DNA of 64,000 nucleotides from Bartonella sp. WD16.2 (GTDB lineage Bacteria; Pseudomonadota; Alphaproteobacteria; Rhizobiales; Rhizobiaceae): assembly GCF_002022505.1 (NCBI RefSeq), contig NZ_CP019781.1, positions 310,001 through 374,000 of the forward strand, read 5' to 3'. Position 1 is the first letter of the stretch, and each line of letters opens with the position of its first letter. Both the position numbers and the translations under genes were made by a program. Below are positions 9,878 through 20,668 of the stretch, piece by piece. Under the pieces are notes generated by a model. That model saw nothing but the letters and a program-made list of their open reading frames with translations. It was not told the origin of the DNA and did no database searches.

Positions 9878-10821
9878 TAGACTTCACCTTTCGCATAAGT
9901 TTGGCCAGCTTCAGTTGATAGAAATGCTTCACCACAGCGGCGCGCTAGATCGCGAATGCGAAGAATATAATTTTGTCTTTCGGTTACAGAAATAACACCA
10001 CGTGCTTGTAAGAGATTAAAAATATGACTAGCTTTAATGCATTGATCATAAGCTGGTAAAACACATTGATGACAGCTATTTTCTTTGTTTGGTTTTCCAG
10101 CTTCAAGAAGTGCGATACACTCACGTTCTGCATCAATAAAATGTTTATGCAGCAATTTGGTATCAGCAAATTCAAAATTATAATGTGAATATTCCTGTTC
10201 TGCTTGTAAGAAAATATCCCTATAGCTTATTTTATTTGCACCATCTAAACCATTAAAATTAAGATCATAAACATTTTCGACTCCTTGGATGTACATTGCT
10301 AAGCGTTCAAGTCCATAAGTAATTTCTCCTGAAACTGGCATGCACTCAATGCCACAAATCTGTTGAAAGTAAGTGAATTGAGAGATCTCCATTCCGTCGC
10401 ACCAACATTCCCATCCAAGTCCCCAAGCTCCAAGTGTTGGACTTTCCCAATCATCTTCGACAAAACGAATATCATGCAGTTTTGTATCAAGGCCAATAGC
10501 TTGTAGAGATTTAATGTAAAGCTCTTGTAAATCTGGAGGAGATGGTTTGAGAAGAACTTGAAATTGATAATAGTGCTGTAAACGATTTGGATTTTTGCCA
10601 TATCGACCATCTGTTGGACGCCGAGAAGGTTGAACATAAGCCACTTTCCAAGGACGTGGTCCTAATGAACGCAGCGTTGTAGCTGGATGAAAAGTTCCAG
10701 CACCTACTTCCATATCATAGGGTTGCAGAATTGCACATCCATATTGAGCCCAGTAATTTTGCAAAGTTAAAATAAGCCCTTGAAAAGAACGTGTGGGATT
10801 AAGATACTCGGGGAAGTTCAC
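9877..10821 (-). CDS. glyQ: Glycyl-tRNA synthetase alpha subunit
   Basis: This 314-residue class II aminoacyl-tRNA synthetase subunit activates glycine with ATP. It starts [17 protein letters not shown] and contains the conserved [29 protein letters not shown] and [22 protein letters not shown] regions. It is the upstream gene of the glyQ-glyS pair on the minus strand, and its stop overlaps the glyS start by one base. Confidence 0.98.
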   Translation of the reverse strand: MNFPEYLNPTRSFQGLILTLQNYWAQYGCAILQPYDMEVGAGTFHPATTLRSLGPRPWKVAYVQPSRRPTDGRYGKNPNRLQHYYQFQVLLKPSPPDLQELYIKSLQAIGLDTKLHDIRFVEDDWESPTLGAWGLGWECWCDGMEISQFTYFQQICGIECMPVSGEITYGLERLAMYIQGVENVYDLNFNGLDGANKISYRDIFLQAEQEYSHYNFEFADTKLLHKHFIDAERECIALLEAGKPNKENSCHQCVLPAYDQCIKASHIFNLLQARGVISVTERQNYILRIRDLARRCGEAFLSTEAGQTYAKGEV

Positions 10822-10882
10822 GTTTGATACTCTTAATATGTGATTAGTAGATAAATCAAAGAAATTTAATCTTTATTACTGT

Positions 10883-12607
10883 CTATTGCTTCGCATGGTC
10901 AAGCGTTGTTGTATCTTGCAAGCCAAATTTCAGCTTTTCTTTGATTTTCTCTAAATTTTCTGGCTGTCCATCAATGGCGTGATTCCATTGAAATACTGCT
11001 TCACGTTTGCGTCCGACTTTCCAATAAACATCGCCTAAATGATCATTCAATATTGGGTCTTGAGGTTGCAATTTGACGGCAGTTTCCAATATTTCAACAG
11101 CTTGATTATATTGCTTTAGTTTATAATGGGCCCATCCTAGAGAATCAAGAATATAACCATTTTTTGGCTGTAATGCTGAGGCTTTTTGAAGCATATATAA
11201 CGATTCTTCAAGTTTTTGATTACGGTCAATAAGTGTATAACCTAGATAATTAAGAACTTGCGGTTGATCAGGGAATAATTCAAGTGCTTTTCGTAAATCA
11301 GTTTCGGCTTTTGTCCAATGTTTTAAACGTTCAAATGCAATGCCACGTTGATAAAAAAGTTTCCAATCATCTTTTTGGAAATCTACCGTCTGTATAATAG
11401 CATGATCCATAATTTTAACAGCTTCAGCAAAATTATTTTTTTGCATATAAATAGCCGACAGTGCTATATAAATAGTGCGATCATTGGGATTTTTTTTCTT
11501 TAATGACGTTAATAACTTAATGGCTTCAGTGTGTTGATTATTATTAGCAAGTGTTAATGCGAGCTGCAATTGTCCCTCTCTATAATAAGGAGAGTAGGGT
11601 GATAAGGCACGATAAAGTTTAATTGCTTGATGAGGATCATTTAGTTTAGTGGAGACGTTTGCTAGTTGGAACAATGTAGCGTCATTTTGAGGATATAAGG
11701 CTAAAGATAGTTGTTCGAAGATACGTGCAACATATTCTGATTTTCTTCGATTGAGTGTTGTTCCAAAGTCATACAATATCTCACCCGCTCCCTGTTGAGG
11801 TGTTTTAACGGGATTTTCTAAATTAGCACCTTTTTCAACTTTTTGTCGGATATTTTTAAGTATCTCTCGGCCTGACAACATTTTTTCGCCATTCTGAATG
11901 GTTTGAATAGCTTGGGTACGCATTTTTTGGCGTAATTGGAATGAAGCATAGGCTATAATAATACGTTCATAGGTATCAGGAGAGATCATAGCACCTTGTT
12001 GATTATTTAATGCTTGCATAAAATATTTTTTTGCATTTTTGGGGCGTTTTGCCAGATCACTCATAAGAGCGAGATGGTAATGTATAAAAAGATTGTACCA
12101 AATAGGCCCTAAAAGCTTTTTAAGGTCGGCTATTGCTTGAGAGTGATTACCTGATCCAAATGTAGCCCAAGCGCTTATCACGTCAAACGCTGGGCTATTG
12201 ATTGAGGGAGATGTTTTTAATTTTGGAAGAGGTTTAATGTCTTTATAATTTTTTTTGATGAGGTTATCTATTGACAATGTCAGGGCAATAAAAGGGTGGT
12301 TAATATTTTGCGCTTTCAATTTTTTTGCTTGTTTGACAGCCTCTTTAAATGCACCCACTGAAAGCATCGCTTCAAAAATTTCTTTTTGTACATCAATGTT
12401 ATTGGGGTTATAGGTGAGTGCTTGTTTAAAATAATTGATAGCAAGATTAGTTTCATTTTCATGATTTGCAACTCGGCCCGCTAGATAAGCACCTGTAAAT
12501 GAGCTTATATCAGTAGCTGAATCGATTTTGCTATAAACGGGTGAGGACATCAGCGTGATTCCCGCTATAGCGAAAGTAAAAAAGCAGGGCCTTATTGCAC
12601 GGTGCAT
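10883..12607 (-). CDS. Exported tetratricopeptide-repeat protein
   Basis: The ~574-residue product starts with a signal-peptide-like segment (basic residues, then FFTFAIAGITLMSSPVYS) and then carries about 8-10 TPR units. The clearest lie near the C-terminus, with repeated A-x(2)-LGxxY/LGWAHYKL patterns. The start at 12607 is preferred over the ATG three codons upstream because it lies 8 bases after AAGGA. TPR proteins of this size and position are common in Hyphomicrobiales and probably scaffold envelope protein complexes. No catalytic domain is seen and the specific partner is unknown. Confidence 0.8.
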   Translation of the reverse strand: MHRAIRPCFFTFAIAGITLMSSPVYSKIDSATDISSFTGAYLAGRVANHENETNLAINYFKQALTYNPNNIDVQKEIFEAMLSVGAFKEAVKQAKKLKAQNINHPFIALTLSIDNLIKKNYKDIKPLPKLKTSPSINSPAFDVISAWATFGSGNHSQAIADLKKLLGPIWYNLFIHYHLALMSDLAKRPKNAKKYFMQALNNQQGAMISPDTYERIIIAYASFQLRQKMRTQAIQTIQNGEKMLSGREILKNIRQKVEKGANLENPVKTPQQGAGEILYDFGTTLNRRKSEYVARIFEQLSLALYPQNDATLFQLANVSTKLNDPHQAIKLYRALSPYSPYYREGQLQLALTLANNNQHTEAIKLLTSLKKKNPNDRTIYIALSAIYMQKNNFAEAVKIMDHAIIQTVDFQKDDWKLFYQRGIAFERLKHWTKAETDLRKALELFPDQPQVLNYLGYTLIDRNQKLEESLYMLQKASALQPKNGYILDSLGWAHYKLKQYNQAVEILETAVKLQPQDPILNDHLGDVYWKVGRKREAVFQWNHAIDGQPENLEKIKEKLKFGLQDTTTLDHAKQ

Positions 12608-12700
12608 AGAGCTCATCCTTCTTAAAAATCATAAATTTATTATACGATTTATAAACATATTAGGTTTCTTTGTAGAAAATATTGTTATTCTTACAAATGA

Positions 12701-13717
12701 TTAGTTTACACGTGCAATACAAAAATCAACAATTTCAATAAATGCATTTTTTTGAGGGCTTTCTTTCATTGGAGAAAGAGCGTCAATTGCACGTGCTCCA
12801 TAGATGCGTGCCTGCTCTATTGTATCGGTTAGACTATCATGTTTTTCCATTAAATGTTGTGCGTGCGCTAAGGATTCGTCGTTGTTATTATTGTTTTCAA
12901 GGGCTTGTTTCCAAAATGCTTTTTCTATTGCACTACCGCGTGTATATGAGAGGATAACAGGCATAGTAATTTTGCCTTCTCGGAAATCATCGCCTACATT
13001 TTTTCCTAGATGTTTAGCATTGCCACTATAATCAAGTGCATCATCAACCAATTGAAAAGCTAATCCTAATGATGTGCCATATTCGCGTAATGCTAAACGT
13101 TCTTCGTGTCCATAACCAGCAATAATTGGTCCAACTTCAGCGGCAGCTGAAAAAAGTGCAGCTGTTTTTGCATTAATGATTTTAAGATAATCTGAAATAT
13201 TGGTTTCTATATTTTGAGCAGCGGCAAGCTGCATGACTTCTCCTTCTGCGATAATTGCTGCAGTGTTTGCTAAAATAGTGAGTGCTTCCATAGAACCAAC
13301 ATCTACGATCATTTTAAAAGCTTGTCCTAAAAGAAAATCACCAACAAGTACACTTGCTTTGTTTCCCCAAATCATTCGTGCGGTAGATTTTCCACGGCGG
13401 AGATTACTTTCATCAACTACATCATCGTGTAATAAAGTTGCTGTATGCATGAACTCAATTGCTGTTGCAAGTTTTATATGCCCATCACCTTGATATCCAA
13501 ACATATCAGCTGCAGCTAGTGTAATCATTGGACGCAACCGTTTTCCTCCTGATGAAATAAGATAATTACAAATTTCAGGGATCATTTCGACGTCAGCTTG
13601 AACCATAGAGATAATTAATTGATTTACACATTCCATATTATCTTTGGTAAGATTGATGAGAGTTTGGGAAGAAACTTGGTTATTTTTTTTATGGTCTTGT
13701 TTTATGATAGCACCCAA
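12701..13717 (-). CDS. ispB: Long-chain polyprenyl (octaprenyl-type) diphosphate synthase
   Basis: This 338-residue prenyltransferase condenses isopentenyl diphosphate onto an allylic primer to make the ubiquinone side chain. Both metal-binding aspartate motifs are present: DDVVD at residues 98-102 and DDALD at 224-228. The GGKRLRP substrate-binding motif lies at about 57-63. Chain length cannot be read reliably from sequence; octa- or decaprenyl is expected for a bacterial Q8-Q10 maker. ubiA, encoded at about 23 kb, would use the product. It is divergent from the methyltransferase at 13964. Confidence 0.9.
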   Translation of the reverse strand: MGAIIKQDHKKNNQVSSQTLINLTKDNMECVNQLIISMVQADVEMIPEICNYLISSGGKRLRPMITLAAADMFGYQGDGHIKLATAIEFMHTATLLHDDVVDESNLRRGKSTARMIWGNKASVLVGDFLLGQAFKMIVDVGSMEALTILANTAAIIAEGEVMQLAAAQNIETNISDYLKIINAKTAALFSAAAEVGPIIAGYGHEERLALREYGTSLGLAFQLVDDALDYSGNAKHLGKNVGDDFREGKITMPVILSYTRGSAIEKAFWKQALENNNNNDESLAHAQHLMEKHDSLTDTIEQARIYGARAIDALSPMKESPQKNAFIEIVDFCIARVN

Positions 13718-13963
13718 TTGTTTACTCCTGGAGTATTTTCAATAGATATAGATAAGCTTTTTTTCTATTTGTAGCATAAAGCGGGATTACTTTTGACTCA
13801 AGCTTTGATACTGCCCTGAAACAGAAGTTTTTTAAATATTTATAGAGTGTTTTTTCTACGCTTAGGGAATATAATTATTATGGTAAGGCAATAATTTTGA
13901 AATTAAGGTGGCCTAATCACAATTAGAAGAAGGACAATATAAGGACAGATATTAGGCTTACAG

Positions 13964-14752
13964 ATGGATAGCACGACAAATCATAGTGATGAAACAATTG
14001 ATGAATTTCATCGTGGGAAGTTTTACTTAGTTCAACCACGTTTACAGGGGCATCGTTCTGGTATGGACGCTATGTTGTTAGCTGGTCTAGTTCCTGGTAA
14101 TTTTAAAGGAAAGGTTGTTGATTTAGGTGCAGGCGCAGGTGCAGCGGGATTAGCAGTTGCTTCACGTTGTTTTGAAACTCATATTACATTAGTTGAGCGA
14201 TCAGCTTTTATGATATCTTATGCTCAAAAAACGCTTGCGTTGAAACAAAATAAGAAACTAGCTGGCCGAGTGTGCTTATTAAAAGCAGATGTTGCTTTAA
14301 AAGGTAATGCACGCTTAAAGGCAGGTCTGATGGATAATTTTTTTGATTTTGCGATTATGAATCCACCTTTTAATAATCCTGTGGATCGTAAAACACCTGA
14401 TGAACAAAAGTTTGAGGCACATGTTATGCCTGAAGCAATGTTTGACAATTGGTTACGCAGTGCAGCTGCAATTGTTAAACCAGGTGGATATCTAGGGTTG
14501 ATCGCGCGTCCTCAATCGCTTAATGATATATTGCATGCTTTGGAAGGCCGCTTTGGTAATATATGTATGATTCCTGTTCACTCTCGAGCTAAAACGGCTG
14601 CAACTCGTATTCTATTTTATGCAAAACGGGGGAGTCGAGCAGCTTTATCTGTATTGCCGGCATTAATTGTGCATGAAGGTGAAGGTCATGCTTTTTCACC
14701 ACAGGTTGATGCAATCAATAATGGGTGTATAAGCTTATGGGAGCTTTTTTAA
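13964..14752 (+). CDS. TrmN6-like methyltransferase (tRNA1(Val) A37 N6-methyltransferase family)
   Basis: The 262-residue product has a class I SAM-binding fold: VVDLGAGAGAAGLAVA at about residues 48-63 binds SAM, and NPPFNNP at about 126-132 is the catalytic NPPF motif of N6-adenine methyltransferases. This combination, without a target-recognition domain, is typical of the YfiC/TrmN6 group that methylates A37 of tRNA1(Val). The substrate is inferred from the family. The gene stands upstream of an S49 peptidase, about 100 bases away, on the same strand. Confidence 0.75.
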   Translation: MDSTTNHSDETIDEFHRGKFYLVQPRLQGHRSGMDAMLLAGLVPGNFKGKVVDLGAGAGAAGLAVASRCFETHITLVERSAFMISYAQKTLALKQNKKLAGRVCLLKADVALKGNARLKAGLMDNFFDFAIMNPPFNNPVDRKTPDEQKFEAHVMPEAMFDNWLRSAAAIVKPGGYLGLIARPQSLNDILHALEGRFGNICMIPVHSRAKTAATRILFYAKRGSRAALSVLPALIVHEGEGHAFSPQVDAINNGCISLWELF

Positions 14753-14851
14753 TGATATCTTGTGTTGTTTAGCTTATTTCTTAAATTCGGATTAAGCTTT
14801 TTATTTATTTTTGAGTTATATTTTCTCGATTTCTTATAGGGAGATTTTGTT

Positions 14852-15703
14852 TTGATTGATAGTGTTAAAAATCTTATTCCACGTCGTTTTCTTTCCAATA
14901 AACTTGAAATTCCTGTAGTACGCCTTCATGGGGCAATTATGGATTCAAATTCATTTATGGCTCGTACGCTTTCATTGGGTAGGTGTGCTCCCCTTTTAGA
15001 CAAAGCTTTTGCCGATAAAAAAGCACCAGCTGTTGTTTTAATTATCAATTCTCCCGGTGGTTCACCTGTACAATCGCGTCTCATTTTTCAGCGTATTCGG
15101 GATTTGGCAAATGAGAAAAATAAACAGGTTCTCGTATTTATTGAAGATGTAGCAGCATCAGGTGGTTATATGATTGCTTGTGCTGGAGATGAAATTTTTG
15201 CTGATCCTTCTTCTGTTGTGGGTTCTATTGGGGTTGTCTCAGCTTCTTTTGGTTTTCCTGAGCTTTTGAAGAAAATTGGTGTGGAACGGCGTGTTTATAC
15301 AGCAGGAAAAAATAAGGTTGTATTAGATCCGTTTCAACCAGAAAAGAAGATAGGCGTTGAACATTTGAAATCTTTGCAACTTGAAGTTCACCAAACTTTT
15401 ATTGATTTGGTCAAAGAACGGCGTGCATCGAAATTATCAGATGATTCAGATATTTTTACAGGAATGTTTTGGAGTGGAAAAAAAGGTGTTGAGCTTGGCT
15501 TGGTTGATCAATTGGGTGATGTACGCTCTGTTATTAAAGATCGGTTCGGTCATGATACAAAGCTTCGGTTAATTTCTCCTTCCAAAAGTTTTTTGGGACC
15601 TAAAATGCCTTCGGGGATTACTGCTGATATGGTTTATACAGCAGTTGATAGTGCATGGATGGCAGCAGAAGAACGGGCACTTTGGCAACGGTACGGTTTG
15701 TAG
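14852..15703 (+). CDS. S49-family (SppA/SohB-like) serine peptidase
   Basis: This 283-residue protein starts at a TTG (14852), about 8 bases after a TAGGGAG ribosome-binding site. It matches the core of signal-peptide-peptidase-like S49 enzymes: NSPGGSP, then DVAASGGYMIACAGD carrying the nucleophile Ser, and a downstream Lys region (AGKNKVVLDPFQPE). S49 enzymes use a Ser-Lys dyad to degrade leftover signal peptides or membrane-protein fragments. It has no strong N-terminal membrane anchor, unlike E. coli SppA, as is common for the short SohB-like forms. Confidence 0.87.
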   Translation: MIDSVKNLIPRRFLSNKLEIPVVRLHGAIMDSNSFMARTLSLGRCAPLLDKAFADKKAPAVVLIINSPGGSPVQSRLIFQRIRDLANEKNKQVLVFIEDVAASGGYMIACAGDEIFADPSSVVGSIGVVSASFGFPELLKKIGVERRVYTAGKNKVVLDPFQPEKKIGVEHLKSLQLEVHQTFIDLVKERRASKLSDDSDIFTGMFWSGKKGVELGLVDQLGDVRSVIKDRFGHDTKLRLISPSKSFLGPKMPSGITADMVYTAVDSAWMAAEERALWQRYGL

Positions 15704-15783
15704 TTGGGACACCATTTCAGTCTATGCTTAATTTGATTAGCAAGTTTGCTTAGAGACTATTGTGAGAAGAAAAGGGATTTAAA

Positions 15784-15963
15784 ATGATCCGACTTATTTT
15801 ATTCAGTTTCATTGGTGTGATGATTCTTTATATTTATTATTTATTTAAGCGCCAGTTACACTGGGTATTGCAACGTGCTTGCCATACAAGAGTTAAATCA
15901 CGTACAGATGTAAAAGGAACTCTTGTGAAAGATCCTCATACAGGTGAATATTACGTTAAATGA
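15784..15963 (+). CDS. Small single-pass membrane protein (59 aa), overlaps ispE
   Basis: A 59-codon frame opens at ATG 15784 and ends at TGA 15961-15963. The product has an N-terminal membrane helix ([18 protein letters not shown]) and a basic soluble tail ending [12 protein letters not shown] short D-P-x-T-G-x-Y motif next to a membrane anchor suggests a conserved small protein. Its stop codon overlaps the ispE start (ATGA), a sign of coupled translation and real coding. I do not recognise a named family and assign no function. Confidence 0.65.
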   Translation: MIRLILFSFIGVMILYIYYLFKRQLHWVLQRACHTRVKSRTDVKGTLVKDPHTGEYYVK

Positions 15964-16868
15964 TATCAGATGTGCAGGCTTCTCTTAAAGAGGGTTTTCA
16001 TCTTTCAACACCTATTAAGTTGAATCTGGCTTTGCATGTTGTGGGGCAGCGCGCTGATGGTTATCATTTGTTAGAAAGTTTGGTCTATTTTAGTCTCAGT
16101 GGTGATTGTTTAAGCTACACACCTTTTGCAAAAGATCACTTTGTTGTAAGAGGTCCTTTTGCTAATGGGCTTGTTTCTGATTCAGATAATCTAGTTATTC
16201 GCGCTCGTAATTTGATGCGCAAGATGTTCCCTAAAAATGCTAAACCTGCCTTTTTTCAGCTTATTAAGACGTTGCCTGTTGCTTCGGGTATTGGTGGTGG
16301 ATCGGGAGATGCTGCTGGGATTTTCAGTATATTGCGCCGGCAATGGAATCTTGATTGTTCTTGTGAAGAATTAGCGGCAATTAGTCTAGCACTTGGTGCT
16401 GATGTACCAATGTGTCTTTTTGCGTTAGAATATCAGCAACCGCTTTTTATTCAAGGAATTGGCGGTGATATAACGCGACTAAAAGAAGCCTGTTCTATTG
16501 CAATGGTATTGGTAAATCATGGTCAACAAATTGAAACATCCACTATTTTTCAGGTTTTAGAAAAGTGCGATCATTCTCCTTTAAAGATTGATCCAGCGGC
16601 TTTAAAGACGGTTTTTTCGTTGGTTGAAGCTTTAAAAGAAACGCGTAATGATCTTTTTGCTCCTGCATTAAAAATTGCACCTCGATTGGCTGAGGTTTTA
16701 TATGCATTAGATGAAAGTGGAGCTCTTTTTTCTCGCATGTCTGGTTCAGGTGCAACTTGCTTTGGCATTTTTAAAGATCAACAAGCAGCTCAAAAAGCGG
16801 CTTTCTTTATTAAATCAGCACATCCAAATTGGTTTGTTAAATCAATTATGACTGTAGGAAAGCTTTGA
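15960..16868 (+). CDS. ispE: 4-diphosphocytidyl-2-C-methyl-D-erythritol kinase
   Basis: IspE phosphorylates CDP-methylerythritol in the MEP route to isopentenyl diphosphate. The 302-residue GHMP kinase shows KLNLALHV near the start, the ATP-binding loop [14 protein letters not shown] at about 107-120, and [12 protein letters not shown] near the C-terminus. The start overlaps the stop of the small membrane-protein gene (ATGA). dxs and ispH of the same pathway are also in this window, at about 30 kb and 37 kb. Confidence 0.96.
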   Translation: MISDVQASLKEGFHLSTPIKLNLALHVVGQRADGYHLLESLVYFSLSGDCLSYTPFAKDHFVVRGPFANGLVSDSDNLVIRARNLMRKMFPKNAKPAFFQLIKTLPVASGIGGGSGDAAGIFSILRRQWNLDCSCEELAAISLALGADVPMCLFALEYQQPLFIQGIGGDITRLKEACSIAMVLVNHGQQIETSTIFQVLEKCDHSPLKIDPAALKTVFSLVEALKETRNDLFAPALKIAPRLAEVLYALDESGALFSRMSGSGATCFGIFKDQQAAQKAAFFIKSAHPNWFVKSIMTVGKL

Positions 16869-17481
16869 TAAGCAATGTGAACATTAAGGGTTGTTGTTTA
16901 TAGTTATAATTAACTAATTTATGTTGCTACTCTTTAATATTAAATTTTTTATTCATATCCAAATACATTTTGGAAAAGAACAATAATTCCTTTACGGTAT
17001 TTGAAAAGGGTAGCTTAAGATAATTTTCCTAGTCGAGTGATACGCATTTTTTAAAAGCGATGTTAGCAATAATATGTTGTGTAGGTAAAAGACGTGGAAC
17101 TACTCTTTAATTGAGATTATCATCACAATAGTTTTTTGTTTAGAAGGTGGAAGTATTTACGCGAGAAATTTTCATACCTCTTTTAAACAAACAAATAAAG
17201 GAATTTTGATTATATTTTTCACAAAGTTTTTTATTGAGATGATTGCTATTGTAATAACTTCATTATGTACAAGAGTGGGAGATAATCAATGGAATTTTCG
17301 TTTTTATTTTCTAAGTTTGATTAAAACATGTAAGAATGTGTAAATAATAATTTTATTGGAAAACTAATATTTCCCCTAGACTTGATTTTGTTATCATGTT
17401 GTTTGAGAGATAAAAAATATTGGAGTCAACTATTTTTCTATGGGGCTTGCGGAAAATAGGTGGTAATGCAAATATGAATAT
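16869..17481. other. AT-rich intergenic stretch between ispE and rnhB, about 610 bases
   Basis: Only short chance frames are present, including one of 34 codons from 17239 with no clear ribosome-binding site. No RNA gene or strong terminator is recognised. The 3' end should hold the promoter of the rnhB operon. Confidence 0.5.
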
Positions 17482-18153
17482 ATGTTTTGTCGTGTTCGCA
17501 ATTTATCAAATGTATTTAATGTACCACTTCAACCGGATTTTTCGCACGAATTAGACTTACACAAACAAGGCTTCTTTTATATAGCGGGTGTTGATGAAGT
17601 TGGGCGAGGACCTTTAGCTGGACCTGTGGTAACAGCAGCAGTTATTTTAGATAAAAACCACATTCCTGAAGGATTGAATGATTCAAAGAAATTTTCTACT
17701 CAACAGCGTAATCAACTTTATGGTAAAATTTTGCAAAATGCGTTGGCAATTTCAATTGCGAGTATTTGCGCCCGTGCGATTGATCAATCTGATATCAGAA
17801 AAGCGACTTTAGAAGCAATGCGGCGTTGTGTTGTAGGACTTTCCATTCCAGCTCATTATGTGTTAGTTGATGGGCGTGATATTCCACCTCTTTTGCCATG
17901 TCCAGCAACTGCTTTGATCAAAGGTGATCAGCGTTCAGTTTCAATTGCGGCAGCATCCATTGTTGCCAAAGTAACACGTGATCGAATGATGGAATGTGCT
18001 GGGCGGGTTTATGAAGGTTATGGTTTAGAAAAACATGTGGGTTATGCAACAGTAGCACATCGTACGGCTATCGCTAAATGTGGGCCCATTTTAGGATTGC
18101 ATCGTTATAGTTTTGCACCACTGAAAGAAAATTATAAGGATGACATTTCATGA
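17482..18153 (+). CDS. rnhB: Ribonuclease HII
   Basis: RNase HII removes single ribonucleotides misincorporated in DNA and cleaves RNA in RNA-DNA hybrids. The 223-residue product shows the metal-binding start [14 protein letters not shown] at about residues 33-46, then LVDGRD and [21 protein letters not shown]. All expected acidic residues (the D-E pair and later Asp) are present. Its final four bases overlap the next start (ATGA), so it is co-translated with the Sua5-like gene. rnhA for RNase HI is at 39 kb. Confidence 0.96.
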   Translation: MFCRVRNLSNVFNVPLQPDFSHELDLHKQGFFYIAGVDEVGRGPLAGPVVTAAVILDKNHIPEGLNDSKKFSTQQRNQLYGKILQNALAISIASICARAIDQSDIRKATLEAMRRCVVGLSIPAHYVLVDGRDIPPLLPCPATALIKGDQRSVSIAAASIVAKVTRDRMMECAGRVYEGYGLEKHVGYATVAHRTAIAKCGPILGLHRYSFAPLKENYKDDIS

Positions 18154-19112
18154 CAATCCTACCTTTAAATAGTGCTTCAATAAAAGAAGCAGTTGAGGTT
18201 CTTAAGCAGGGTCAATTAGTGGCTTTACCAACAGAAACTGTTTATGGATTGGCTGGTGATGCAACTAATGGAAAAGCAGTTGCTTCTATTTTTGCCACAA
18301 AGAGGCGGCCGCAATTTAATCCTCTTATTGTTCATGTGAGTAGCATTGTTATGGCAGAACATTATGTGGAAATTGATTTGCTTTCACGTCGATTTATGGA
18401 AGCATTTTGGCCGGGGCCTTTGACATTAGTTTTACCATTAAAGGTTAATCATAATATTCATCCTTTAACGACCTCTGGTCTTGATACATTGGCTGTTCGT
18501 TTTCCTGTTGGCGGTTTTGCAGAAGTTGTTCAACATTTTGGTCGGCCTTTAGCAGCTCCTAGTGCAAATCAATCGGGAGGTCTTAGTCCTACTTCAGCTG
18601 CGTCTGTATTTGCATCTTTAGGGGCATCGGTGCCTTTAATTATTGATGACGGAGATTCTAGGGTAGGACTTGAATCAACGATTATTAAGGTTTGTAATAA
18701 AAATATCTATCTGTTGCGTCCTGGGGGACTAATTGCTGAAAAAATTGAAGAAGTGGCAGGGCAGTCTTTAAAACAATTAGATCAACGCACTGCAATTGAA
18801 GCACCTGGTACGTTAAGATCACATTATGCTCCTAATGCTTTGGTACGTTTAAATGCACAAAAGGTGGAAAGTGACGAAGCACTTTTAGCATTTGGTCCTA
18901 ATCGCATTGTGGGTGCTGAAAATGCGATCTCTATTTTAAATTTAAGCGAAAGTGGTCAATTGGAAGAAGCTGCATTTCATTTGTTTGACTATATGAAACA
19001 GTTGGATTCATTAAAGGTGAAATGTATTGCAGTGGAGTCTATCCCATTTTACGGGTTAGGTGTAGCTATTAATGATCGTTTAATGCGTGCTGCAGCACCG
19101 AGAGGAAAATGA
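18150..19112 (+). CDS. Threonylcarbamoyl-AMP synthase, Sua5-type
   Basis: The 320-residue product has an N-terminal YrdC domain (residues ~10-200, with [26 protein letters not shown] and APSANQSGG) and a C-terminal Sua5 domain (ending near [11 protein letters not shown]). It makes threonylcarbamoyl-AMP from threonine, bicarbonate and ATP for the t6A modification of ANN-decoding tRNAs. This pathway consumes threonine, so the cell still needs threonine even though thrB and thrC are broken here. It overlaps rnhB by 4 bases, and the next (broken) gene starts in its last four bases. Confidence 0.93.
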   Translation: MTILPLNSASIKEAVEVLKQGQLVALPTETVYGLAGDATNGKAVASIFATKRRPQFNPLIVHVSSIVMAEHYVEIDLLSRRFMEAFWPGPLTLVLPLKVNHNIHPLTTSGLDTLAVRFPVGGFAEVVQHFGRPLAAPSANQSGGLSPTSAASVFASLGASVPLIIDDGDSRVGLESTIIKVCNKNIYLLRPGGLIAEKIEEVAGQSLKQLDQRTAIEAPGTLRSHYAPNALVRLNAQKVESDEALLAFGPNRIVGAENAISILNLSESGQLEEAAFHLFDYMKQLDSLKVKCIAVESIPFYGLGVAINDRLMRAAAPRGK

Positions 19113-20522
19113 AGGTGGAGCAGAATTTAATTGAGTGTTTTAGAAAAATTGTTGGTTCTACGAATGCTATCACAGATCAATCTTTGATTGCACCATATTT
19201 GCTTGAAAATCGTGGACTTTTTCACGGAAAAACGCCATTGCTTTTACGGCCATCTTCAACAGATGAGGTGTCGTCTATTATGCGTTTGGCTAGCAAAACA
19301 CGCACACCAATCGTACCTCAAGGAGGAAATACTGGTCTTGTGGGTGCTCAACAGCCAGATGATAGTGGGCGTAGTGTTGTTTTATCTATGGAACGTTTAA
19401 ACAAAATTCGATTAGTTAATCCTGAGGGTAATTTTGCTGTTGTGGAGGCCGGTGTTATTTTACATAGCTTACAAAAAAGGCAGATGAAGTAGATCGTTTT
19501 TTCCCTCTTTCTTTAGGTTCAGAAGGTTCCTGTCAAATAGGGGGGAATCTTTCATCTAATGCTGGGGGGACAGCTGTTTTAGCTTATGGTAATATGCGTG
19601 AGCTTTGTCTTGGTTTGGAAGTTGTTTTGCCTGATGGGCGTATTTTAGATGATCTGCGTTTTGTTAAGAAGGACAATAGCGGTTATAATTTGAAAGACCT
19701 TTTTATTGGTTCAGAGGGGACTTTAGGGGTTATTACTGCAGCAGTTTTAAAGCTTTTTCCAAAGCCTAAAGGAAAAGCGGTTGCTTTTGTGGGTTTACGC
19801 AGTCCAGCTCATGCTCTTAAGTTTTTATCCTTTGCTCAGTGTTATGGGGGGGAATTTTTAACTGGTTTTGAGCTTATGGGAAAACTCAGCTTGCAAATGG
19901 CTTTAAACTATATGATGCGTGCTAATTCACTTTTTGAGCGTGAGCATGAATGGTATGTTTTGATTAATATTTCATCCTCACGTAGTGCTAATGAAGCATT
20001 ATCGGTGTTAAATGTTATTTTAGAAACAGCTTTAAAGGATAATATTATAGAGGATGCAGTTGTTGCACAATCGTTAAAGCAGCAAGATTTTTTTTGGCAA
20101 TTGCGTGACAATATGTCACCAGCTCAAAAGTTAGAAGGAGGGTCTATTAAGCATGATATTGCGGTACCTATTGCCTCCATTCCTGATTTTATTGCTGAAG
20201 CTGCTCTTATTGTTGAAGAGATTGCTCCAGGTGCTCGGGTGGTGTGTTTTGGTCATATGGGTGATGGGAACCTCCATTATAATATTACACAACCCATAGG
20301 GGCTGATACTGTATCGTTTTTGCAATTATATTCACAAATGAATGACCGGATCCATTGTTTAGTGATGCATTATCAAGGTACTTTTTCTGCCGAACACGGA
20401 ATTGGGCAGCTTAAGCGGAGAGAACTGCGTACTTTTAAATCATCCGTTTCATTAGAAATTATGCAAGCGATTAAAAAATATTTGACCCTTTAGAAATTAT
20501 GAATCCTGGCAAAATGTTATAA
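19109..20522 (+). pseudogene. FAD-linked (GlcD/D-2-hydroxyacid dehydrogenase type) oxidoreductase, broken by two frameshifts
   Basis: The intact protein would be ~470 residues, with an N-terminal FAD-binding PCMH domain (PQGGNTGLVGAQ) and a C-terminal FAD-linked oxidase domain (FGHMGDGNLHYN, SAEHGIGQLKR). The first frame ends at 19492. The homologous sequence continues in another frame (ADEVDRFFPLSLGSEGSC, then the stretch from 19594) after a missing base in the A6 run at 19473-19478. The second break is near 20480-20484: the visible frame ends LTL at 20493, while the next frame reads DPLEIMNPGKML and stops at 20520-20522, exactly the usual C-terminus of this family. Both lesions look like single-base deletions. 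The gene starts in the last bases of the Sua5 gene. Confidence 0.88.
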
Positions 20523-20668
20523 ATTGAAGATGGTAAATATTTTTCTATTCTTATTGAGATTTTGATAATCGAGAAGAAAACAAAATTTTTTACCTAAAGT
20601 TTAATAATTCAATGAGAAAAAGGTATTACATAAAGTATGTGTTATTGAAATAAATTGGGAAAAACTAT

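Noticed and set aside
17239-17343. 34-codon frame in the ispE-rnhB gap
   Set aside because: It is hydrophobic at the start, but has no convincing ribosome-binding site or family resemblance; such lengths occur by chance in AT-rich DNA.
19594-20493. Separate 299-codon FAD oxidase gene starting at 19594
   Set aside because: Homologous coding continues upstream of the ATG in the same frame to 19480 and then in the first frame to 19109, so this is the middle piece of one broken gene.
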